45,704 nt of DNA, taken from assembly GCA_016181045.1 (NCBI GenBank), contig JACPAB010000001.1, positions 1-45,704 on the forward strand. The letters are read 5' to 3'. Both the position numbers and the translations under genes were made by a program. Below are positions 8,817 to 15,295 of this stretch, piece after piece. The notes below the pieces were generated by a model, which saw only the letters and a program-made list of their open reading frames with translations, made no database searches and was not told the DNA's origin. This DNA comes from Candidatus Yanofskyibacteriota bacterium. GTDB taxonomy: Bacteria > Patescibacteriota > Minisyncoccia > 2-02-FULL-40-12 > GWA2-44-9. Position 1 is the stretch's first letter. Every line of letters starts with the position of its first letter.

Positions 8817-11800
8817 ATGGACTTATCATCGATAAAACTTAAGCTCGCGTCGCCGGAGGACATAATGTCCTGGTCTTACGGAGAGGTTACCAAGCCGGAA
8901 ACCATCAACTACCGAACGCAGAAGCCCGAGAGGGAAGGTCTTTTTTCCGAGGCCATTTTTGGTCCGACCAAGGACTGGGAGTGTTATTGCGGCAAATACA
9001 AAAGGATCCGGTATAAGGGCATCATCTGCGACAGGTGCGGTGTCGAAGTTACCCGCTCAATAGTCAGAAGAGAGAGAATGGGTCACATTAAGCTGGCCGC
9101 TCCGGTCGCTCATATTTGGTTCCTGCGGGGCGTGCCTTCGAAAATCGCCGCAATCCTGGGCGTTTCTCTCCCTGACCTGGAGAAGGTTATTTATTTCGCA
9201 AGCTATGTCGTAACCAAAGTGAACGAGGACTTGAAAGCCGAGGCCATGAAGAGGATCGAATCCGAGTTCAAATCGAAACTCAAGAACGCTAAGAACGAAG
9301 AGGGGCGGGAGAATTTGAAGGAACTTAAAGACAGGGAGAAGAACAGTTTAAAAAATCTCATAAAATACCAAATCATATCCGAACTGGACTTCAGGGATCT
9401 CTCTTTGAAATATGGAGAAGTGTTCGAGGCCAGGATCGGCGCCGAAGGCGTCAGACATTTGCTGGAAGAAATGAATCTCGAGGATCTTATCCAAGAACTC
9501 GAAGGAGATCTAAGTAACGAGGTAAATCCTCTGGAACAGAGAAAGGTTGCCCGCCGGCTCAAGTTTGCTAAGGGTATGCTCAAGGCCGGTATCCGGCCGG
9601 AATGGGCCATTATGACCACTTTGCCGGTAATTCCTCCGGCGTTGCGGCCGATGGTTCCGCTTGACGGCGGCAGATATGCCACCTCGGATCTCAACGATTT
9701 ATACAGACGGGTCATAAACAGAAACAACCGTCTGAAACATTTGCTTGAATTGAAAGCCCCGGAAGTCATCACCAAGAATGAAAAGAGAATGCTTCAGGAA
9801 GCGGTTGACGCCTTGATAGACAATTCCATGAGAAGGGGGCAGGTTACGACCGCCGCATCGACCGGCCAAAAGAGGGCTTTGAAGTCATTGGCCGATATGC
9901 TCAAGGGCAAGCAGGGCAGATTCAGGCAGAACTTGCTCGGAAAGCGCGTGGACTATTCAGGCCGTTCGGTTATCGTCATCGGAGCGGAACTTGGCATTGC
10001 CGAGTGCGGACTGCCCAAACACATGGCTTTGGAACTGTTCAAACCGTTCGTTATTGGAATTCTTATAAAGAAAGAGCTTGCCCACAATATAAAATCGGCG
10101 ACCCGTTTGATAGAACAGGAAACCCCGGATGTCTGGGCCGCATTGGAAGAGGCGATGCACGAGAAGTTGGTATTGCTCAATCGTGCTCCGACTTTGCACC
10201 GTCTCTCCGTGCAGGCCTTCAAGCCGGTCCTTATCGAAGGTAAAGCCGTCAAGATCCCGGCCCTGCCGACTCACGCCTTTAACGCCGACTTTGACGGAGA
10301 CCAGATGGCCGTTCACTTGCCCCTGACCAATGAAGCCCAGACGGAAGCAAGAGAACTGATGCTGGCCAGCCACGGAATATTGAAGCCGGCAACCGGAGAA
10401 CCGGTTGCCACGCCAAGCCATGATATGTCGTTCGGCATTTATTATCTGACCAGCGTTCTGGAGGGAGCAAAAGGCCAGGGTAAAATATTTTCTTCCCGGT
10501 ATGAAGCGCTTTTATCTTTTGAGAACGATTTTACCGATCTAAGAGCCGTTATAAAAGTTCCCAATCCGGATTATAACCCGCCTTCGCCTGATGGCTTTGG
10601 CGAGGCAAAGCCGAAAATGATAGAGACGACTCCAGGCCGGATGATATTCAATAAAACCCTGCCTAAAGGGCATAAATATGTCAACAAAATTCTAACCAAG
10701 CCCGATTTGAAAATGATCGGTTCGGATATTTGGGATGAATATGGAGAAGAAACTACCGTCGAATTTTTAGACGCGATTAAAGATCTCGGTTTCCACTATG
10801 CGACTGTCTCGGGCATCTCCTGGGGATTGAATGACCTGAAGATCCCTCCCGAGAAGCCGCAGATAATTGCCGAGTCCGAAAAACTTATCGAAGAAAACGG
10901 GCAACTCTACGAAGACGGTCTCCTTACCGAATACGAGAGAAGGTCCAAGGCCATCGAGATCTGGAACGAGACCAAGTCCAAGCTTTCCGACTTGGTCAAG
11001 AAACAGGTTTCCGACCAGGACCCGGCGTTCCTTATCGTTGACTCCAAATCCAGAGGCAACTGGTCGGTGCTTGACCAGATGATGGGCATGAGAGGCATCT
11101 TCGTGAATCCGGCCGGAGAGTTCATTGAACTTCCCGTAAAAAATTCTTTGAAAGAAGGCCTTACCTCGCTTGAATACTTTATTTCAACCCATGGCGCCCG
11201 AAAAGGTCTGGTGGACACCGCCTTAAAGACGGCAACCGCCGGATACCTGACCAGGCGTTTGGTTGATGTTGCCCAAGATGTCGTCATCACCGAAGACGAC
11301 TGCAAAGACAAGGAGGGCTACACGCTTTATGCCGAGGACTCCAAGTTCAGCGGCGAGTCATTGGGCAGGAGAGTGAAGGGCCGCGTAGTGATGGAAGATA
11401 TTGTTGATGCCAACGGGGAAGTTGTGGTTAAGAAAAGCAAGATAGTCGACAAGGAAGCATCAAAGAAAATAGAGGACCTTAAGCTCGCCAAGATAAGGAT
11501 CCGGTCCCCGATAAAGTGCAAATCACCCAACGGCATCTGCCGCCTTTGCTACGGATACGATTTGTCAAAAAATAAGATGGTCGACATCGGCGAAGCCGTG
11601 GGTATCGTGACCGCGCAGGCCATCGGAGAACCGGGAACCCAGCTGACGATGAGGACATTCCACACCGGCGGCGTTGCCGGCGGCGCGGACATTACAATGG
11701 GATTGCCTCGGGTCGAAGAGATATTTGAAGTTCGACCGCCCACATTTAAAGCCCTAATTGCTGACGTGAACGGCAAAGTATTATCCGTCCAAGATACAGG

Positions 11801-12431
11801 CAAGAATAAAATAATCACGGTTGAAGTCATCGATACCCATTCGACAAGCTCAGGGCAAGCTGGCGAGAAAAGAGAATATTCTGTTGCTCCTAATCTTGCA
11901 ATAGCCGTTGCTTCAGGCGACCTTATATCACAGGGCCAGCAACTTAGCGAAGGCCATGTGGACTTGAAAGAACTTTTTGCCACCACTGACAACAACATAG
12001 ATACTGTTGCCAGATATATCGTAAGAGAAGTTCAGAGCATTTACTTTCCGACGGGAGACAGCATCAACGACAAACACGTCGAGCTAATCACCCGACAGAT
12101 GTTTTCGAGAGTCAAAGTGGCCGATCCCGGCGATACCGACCTTCTTTCCGGCGACGTTGTTGAAAAAAAGCGGCTCTGGCAGGAGAACGAAATAGTAAAA
12201 GGTGAGAAAAAGGCCGAGGCGACATATGAGCAGCTCATTTTGGGTATATCCAAAGTGGCCCTTACCACCGACAGCTTCCTCTCGGCCGCTTCTTTCCAGG
12301 AAACCGCCAGAATTCTTATCGAGAGCGCGATAGTAGGCAAAGAGGATTACCTCCGCGGCCTCAAGGAGAATGTCATCATTGGCCGGCTGATACCTGCCGG
12401 AACGGGGTTTCAGGAAAAGATAGGAGAGTAG
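8817..12431 (+). CDS. rpoC: DNA-directed RNA polymerase subunit beta'
   Basis: Full-length RpoC; NADFDGDQMAVHLPL catalytic motif, zinc-binding CYCGKYKRIRYKGIICDRCGVEV. Confidence 0.97.
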   Translation: MDLSSIKLKLASPEDIMSWSYGEVTKPETINYRTQKPEREGLFSEAIFGPTKDWECYCGKYKRIRYKGIICDRCGVEVTRSIVRRERMGHIKLAAPVAHIWFLRGVPSKIAAILGVSLPDLEKVIYFASYVVTKVNEDLKAEAMKRIESEFKSKLKNAKNEEGRENLKELKDREKNSLKNLIKYQIISELDFRDLSLKYGEVFEARIGAEGVRHLLEEMNLEDLIQELEGDLSNEVNPLEQRKVARRLKFAKGMLKAGIRPEWAIMTTLPVIPPALRPMVPLDGGRYATSDLNDLYRRVINRNNRLKHLLELKAPEVITKNEKRMLQEAVDALIDNSMRRGQVTTAASTGQKRALKSLADMLKGKQGRFRQNLLGKRVDYSGRSVIVIGAELGIAECGLPKHMALELFKPFVIGILIKKELAHNIKSATRLIEQETPDVWAALEEAMHEKLVLLNRAPTLHRLSVQAFKPVLIEGKAVKIPALPTHAFNADFDGDQMAVHLPLTNEAQTEARELMLASHGILKPATGEPVATPSHDMSFGIYYLTSVLEGAKGQGKIFSSRYEALLSFENDFTDLRAVIKVPNPDYNPPSPDGFGEAKPKMIETTPGRMIFNKTLPKGHKYVNKILTKPDLKMIGSDIWDEYGEETTVEFLDAIKDLGFHYATVSGISWGLNDLKIPPEKPQIIAESEKLIEENGQLYEDGLLTEYERRSKAIEIWNETKSKLSDLVKKQVSDQDPAFLIVDSKSRGNWSVLDQMMGMRGIFVNPAGEFIELPVKNSLKEGLTSLEYFISTHGARKGLVDTALKTATAGYLTRRLVDVAQDVVITEDDCKDKEGYTLYAEDSKFSGESLGRRVKGRVVMEDIVDANGEVVVKKSKIVDKEASKKIEDLKLAKIRIRSPIKCKSPNGICRLCYGYDLSKNKMVDIGEAVGIVTAQAIGEPGTQLTMRTFHTGGVAGGADITMGLPRVEEIFEVRPPTFKALIADVNGKVLSVQDTGKNKIITVEVIDTHSTSSGQAGEKREYSVAPNLAIAVASGDLISQGQQLSEGHVDLKELFATTDNNIDTVARYIVREVQSIYFPTGDSINDKHVELITRQMFSRVKVADPGDTDLLSGDVVEKKRLWQENEIVKGEKKAEATYEQLILGISKVALTTDSFLSAASFQETARILIESAIVGKEDYLRGLKENVIIGRLIPAGTGFQEKIGE
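10582..10615. repeat. Palindromic element in frame in rpoC (GGCTTTGgcgaggCAAAGCC core, TTCG/CGAA outer)
   Basis: Encodes SPDGFGEAKPK between otherwise RpoC-like segments. Confidence 0.55.
11839..11868. repeat. Short repeat-like insertion in frame in rpoC (cattcgacaagctcagggcaagctggcgag)
   Basis: Encodes HSTSSGQAG; resembles a repeat I recall from Parcubacteria genomes (CPELVEG / STSSGQA translations). Confidence 0.55.
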
Positions 12432-12473
12432 GTGCTTGTATTTGTAATCTGATTTGATAAATTTGGATTACCT

Positions 12474-12541
12474 GGGCCCGGTCCGGTGACAAGCTTAGTC
12501 TTGACAGCTGAGTCTTCGGGGTTCAACTCCCCGCGGGTCCA
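12474..12541 (+). ncRNA. tRNA-like element (acceptor and T-arm, degenerate or missing D-arm)
   Basis: GGGCCCG ... CGGGG TTCAACT CCCCG CGGGTCC A; possible anticodon arm TTAGT-CTTGACA-GCTGA; only GTC-CGGT-GAC where a D-arm is expected; no encoded CCA. Confidence 0.4.
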
Positions 12542-12561
12542 GGATAAAGAAATATCAACAC

Positions 12562-12590
12562 TTGACTTGTTTGTTCTGTTCTGATAGCAT
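12562..12590 (+). promoter_or_regulatory. Putative promoter
   Basis: TTGACT, 17 bp spacer, TGa-TAGCAT (extended -10). Confidence 0.5.
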
Positions 12591-12596
12591 TAAAGT

Positions 12597-12676
12597 ACTG
12601 TCAAGGCTGAGCTTTAAGTCACCAGACTAGACTCGCAAAGAGTCAGCAAAAACCGCCATTTTGGCGGTTTTTGTGT
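12597..12676 (+). ncRNA. Possible small RNA with intrinsic terminator
   Basis: Hairpin GACTCgcaaaGAGTC then AAAAACCGCCattttGGCGGTTTTT. Confidence 0.4.
12649..12674 (+). terminator. Intrinsic terminator
   Basis: aaaaACCGCCattttGGCGGTttttg. Confidence 0.8.
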
Positions 12677-12678
12677 GG

Positions 12679-12707
12679 TTGACTTTTTGTGTGAAAAGGC
12701 GTATAAT
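12679..12707 (+). promoter_or_regulatory. Strong promoter of the DGR target gene
   Basis: TTGACT (12679-12684), 17 bp spacer, TATAAT (12702-12707). Confidence 0.82.
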
Positions 12708-12742
12708 TAAAAAATAGTGGTATTACCACCAGCACCTTAACT

Positions 12743-12781
12743 GCCGCGTAGTGCGGCCAAAACTCTCCTGCGTAGTGCGGG
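12743..12781 (+). promoter_or_regulatory. Two tandem hairpins with identical GUAGU loops in the DGR target 5' UTR
   Basis: GCCGC-GTAGT-GCGGC (12743-12757) and CCTGC-GTAGT-GCGGG (12767-12781), followed by SD AAGGAG (12782-12787). Confidence 0.65.
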
Positions 12782-12793
12782 AAGGAGTGTGTT

Positions 12794-13396
12794 ATGTCAG
12801 ATTTCGATCTCACCTACACCCAGACCGGCGATCTCGGCAACAAAATCGGCGGACAGGAAGGTGCCAAAGGCATTCTCTCCGGTGAGCTCGTTGTGGTGAA
12901 GAGAAGCGAGGCCAACCGCCGCTGGATCAAGATTGACGAGAACACCATCGCGGTGGACCTTGAGTCCAGCCCCGGCCTGCCCTTCGCCGGCGCCCAGGTC
13001 GAGAAGCATATCGGTGTTGGCGGCGCGATCTTCCAGAAGCAGGCCGACGGTCTGTATCGAAACGGCCGCAAGGTGGGTCTCCACCTCTCCGGGCGTCAGA
13101 AGGGCGGCAAGGTCGTGAAGGGCTATGAGCTCCGCGACGAGCTCACCGGCAAGCCGGTGCTCAACGCGAATGAGCTCGACGCCCTCTACGACAACCCCCA
13201 TCTCCTCCCCGAGGAATGGAAGCGGGACGAGAACGGCAACATCCGCTTCATCTTCTTCTGGGGGACGATCTACCGCAACTCGGACGGCGGCCTGTACGTC
13301 CGGTACATCTACTTCGACGGCGGGTCGTGGGACCGGGTCTTCAGCTGGCTCGACCGCGGCTGGCGTGGCAACGACCCGGCGGCGCTCGCAAGTTAA
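12794..13396 (+). CDS. DGR target (variable) protein
   Basis: 200 aa ORF with SD and strong promoter; C-terminal VR (NSDGGLYVRYIYFDGGSWDRVFSWLDRGWRGNDPAALA) is an A-substituted version of the TR; GGSW motif. Confidence 0.93.
   Translation: MSDFDLTYTQTGDLGNKIGGQEGAKGILSGELVVVKRSEANRRWIKIDENTIAVDLESSPGLPFAGAQVEKHIGVGGAIFQKQADGLYRNGRKVGLHLSGRQKGGKVVKGYELRDELTGKPVLNANELDALYDNPHLLPEEWKRDENGNIRFIFFWGTIYRNSDGGLYVRYIYFDGGSWDRVFSWLDRGWRGNDPAALAS
13272..13391 (+). repeat. DGR variable repeat (VR)
   Basis: 120 bp ungapped alignment to TR 13765..13884; 15 differences fall on TR adenines, plus one G/C difference near the 3' end. Confidence 0.96.
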
Positions 13397-13431
13397 GTCC
13401 TTGGGACTTGGCTTCTTGGTCAGCGTTGACC
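13395..13431 (+). other. Hairpins immediately 3' of VR
   Basis: AAGTCC-TTG-GGACTT (13395-13409) and GGTCA-gcgt-TGACC (13418-13431). Confidence 0.7.
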
Positions 13432-13496
13432 TTGGATCCTTGGCCCTTGGAGCGGCGAATAAAATCGCTGCAACGCTTTGGAGATATGCGTCAACT

Positions 13497-13528
13497 CCAG
13501 GCCCGTGCAGAAATGCCGGGCCTTTTAA
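13497..13528 (+). terminator. Terminator of the DGR target gene
   Basis: aGGCCCGtgcagaaatgcCGGGCCttttaaat. Confidence 0.7.
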
Positions 13529-13531
13529 ATT

Positions 13532-13541
13532 CTGATATAAT
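13532..13541 (+). promoter_or_regulatory. Putative extended -10 promoter for the TR RNA
   Basis: TGaTATAAT upstream of the TR region; no clear -35. Confidence 0.45.
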
Positions 13542-13764
13542 GATCTTGGAACTAGGTGAATATGCGGGAGATCAAGGTTTCCCGCTACCGAAACCAGTAT
13601 CCATATAACCCAGAGTATCTCTGACTATGGTTTGAGGTAGTGTGGTATATGCGAACTCAAAAACAAAAGAAACTTGGTATAGGGCGTTAAGGTATTACGA
13701 TACCAAATGCGATACAGCTCTGAGAGTATTCAATGGGCAGTGGTATGGAAGACGCTCTATACAC

Positions 13765-13884
13765 ACCGCAACTCGAACGGCAACCTGTACGTCCGGTACA
13801 TCTACTTCAACGGCGGGTCGTGGAACCGGAACTACAACTGGCTCGACAACGACTGGAATGGCAACAACCCGGCGGCGGTCGCAA
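13765..13884 (+). repeat. DGR template repeat (TR)
   Basis: AAC-rich template; see VR. Confidence 0.96.
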
Positions 13885-13894
13885 ATCTCTTACG

Positions 13895-13922
13895 TTCTCT
13901 CCCTACTTATCGGGAGAGTTTT
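13895..13922. other. Hairpin downstream of TR that also contains the avd stop codon
   Basis: CTCTCCC-TACTTATC-GGGAGAG-TTTT. Confidence 0.65.
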
Positions 13923-14250
13923 GTTTCTGAAGCTGACCGCTCCAGCCCCCGATCATTTTCCCTATCTCGTTAATCTTAGTCGATAGAGCTATATATTTCT
14001 TGCTGTCGAGCGACTTTGTCTCCCAAAGGATCATGAGGAGTATCCGCAGCACATCCAGTTTCCGAATAGCTACATTAACGTAGGGCAGTTTGTCGTGTCG
14101 AGGCAGAAAGCTTGCGGTTGCGACTGCTTCTATGATTTCGATAAAATAATTATCGATCCGCTGCCCAAGCGAGTGTTTGTGGGTTTTGGGTATGGTCTGA
14201 TAGTATTCATACCAAACCAAATAAGCGCTTTTGGTCTTTTGTAAAAGCGG
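13903..14250 (-). CDS. avd: DGR accessory variability determinant (Avd-like), N-terminus out of frame with an ATG
   Basis: Frame reads LPLLQKTKSAYLVWYEYYQTIPKTHKHSLGQRIDNYFIEIIEAVATA...LRILLMILWETKSL...INEIGKMIGGWSGQ, Avd-like. The ORF track start at 14220 is TTG and lacks LPLLQKTKSAY. Confidence 0.85.
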   Translation of the reverse strand, partial: PLLQKTKSAYLVWYEYYQTIPKTHKHSLGQRIDNYFIEIIEAVATASFLPRHDKLPYVNVAIRKLDVLRILLMILWETKSLDSKKYIALSTKINEIGKMIGGWSGQLQKQNSPDK

Positions 14251-14261
14251 AAGTGAAGGTT

Positions 14262-14273
14262 GGGGGGGGGGGG
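14262..14273. repeat. G12 homopolymer between divergent avd and RT
   Basis: ggttGGGGGGGGGGGGcgtaac. Confidence 0.9.
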
Positions 14274-14285
14274 CGTAACTGGTGT

Positions 14286-15263
14286 ATGAAAATCAGGTTT
14301 ACTCATAGTTACGAAAGCGTTATATCTTTGGAAAATCTCCTCGAAGCGTGGAAAGAGTTTATCATCGGGAAGAGGTCTCGTAAAGATGTCCAAGAATTCG
14401 AGTTAAATCTGATGGGCAACATCATAGATCTTCATGAAGACCTTACTGCGAAAACCTACTCACACTCCGCCTATGAACCTTTCAATATTTCTGACCCAAA
14501 ACCGCGCAGAATCCACAAATCATTGGTCCGGGACCGGTTGCTCCACCATGCCATTTATCGGCAACTTTATCCATTTTTCGATAAGACATTCATTGCCGAT
14601 TCGTATTCATGCCAGATTAATAAAGGGACACATAAGGCCTTGAATCAATTTCGAGAATTTGGGCATATCGCTTCCAAAAATCACACCAAAACCGTCTGGG
14701 TTCTGAAATGCGATATCCGAAAGTTCTTTGCCAGTATTGACCACGCGGTGCTTTTGGAAATTTTAAGAACGCATATCGATGACGACGACATCATTTGGCT
14801 GCTTGAGAGGATTGTCGGTAGTTTTAACAGCGGCAAACCGAGGACTGGCTTGCCGCTCGGTAATCTTACTTCGCAGCTATTGGTTAACATATACATGAAT
14901 GAGTTTGACCAATTTATGAAGCATCGGATGAAAATTAGATACTATATCCGTTACGCGGATGACTTTGTGGTCTTGTCTCAAGATAAAGCATGGCTCGAAG
15001 AGTTGTTGCCGAAAATTGCTGACTTTCTTTCGGAGCGGCTCAAACTGGACCCGCATCCTGACAAGATCTCAATCCGCACTCTTTCTTCGGGTATCGATTT
15101 TTTGGGCTGGGTTCATTTTCCGGACCATAGGGTTTTGAGGACTGTAACAAAAAGAAGAATGATGAAAAGAATTAAAGAAAACCCCAGACCAGAGGTGATG
15201 AATTCTTATCTTGGTTTACTGAAGCATGGGAATACACAAAAGTTAAGAAAAAGATTGATTTGA
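14286..15263 (+). CDS. DGR-type reverse transcriptase
   Basis: RT motifs incl. YIRYADDF and GLPLGNLTSQLLVNIY (DGR-type GxxxSQ). ORF can also start at GTG 14253, upstream of and reading through the G12 tract. Confidence 0.95.
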   Translation: MKIRFTHSYESVISLENLLEAWKEFIIGKRSRKDVQEFELNLMGNIIDLHEDLTAKTYSHSAYEPFNISDPKPRRIHKSLVRDRLLHHAIYRQLYPFFDKTFIADSYSCQINKGTHKALNQFREFGHIASKNHTKTVWVLKCDIRKFFASIDHAVLLEILRTHIDDDDIIWLLERIVGSFNSGKPRTGLPLGNLTSQLLVNIYMNEFDQFMKHRMKIRYYIRYADDFVVLSQDKAWLEELLPKIADFLSERLKLDPHPDKISIRTLSSGIDFLGWVHFPDHRVLRTVTKRRMMKRIKENPRPEVMNSYLGLLKHGNTQKLRKRLI

Positions 15264-15295
15264 TTTAATTTGTAAAATTCCTATACTTAATAGAT

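Larger units (their letters stand above)
13548..13925 (+). ncRNA. Putative DGR template RNA
   Basis: Noncoding region containing TR, upstream hairpins (GCGGGA..TCCCGC; GGTTTC..GAAACC) and a downstream hairpin; boundaries inferred. Confidence 0.55.

Noticed and set aside
13125-13608. Overlapping ORFs in the DGR target gene (13125..13535, 13216..13608, 12797..13201 minus)
   Set aside because: Low-complexity alternative-frame translations of a GC-rich gene; the 12794..13396 frame has the SD, promoter and VR.
13642-13986. ORFs over the TR (13642..13986, 13707..13973, 13733..13930) as proteins
   Set aside because: They arise from the coding-like TR and have no promoter/SD logic; the region is better explained as template RNA.
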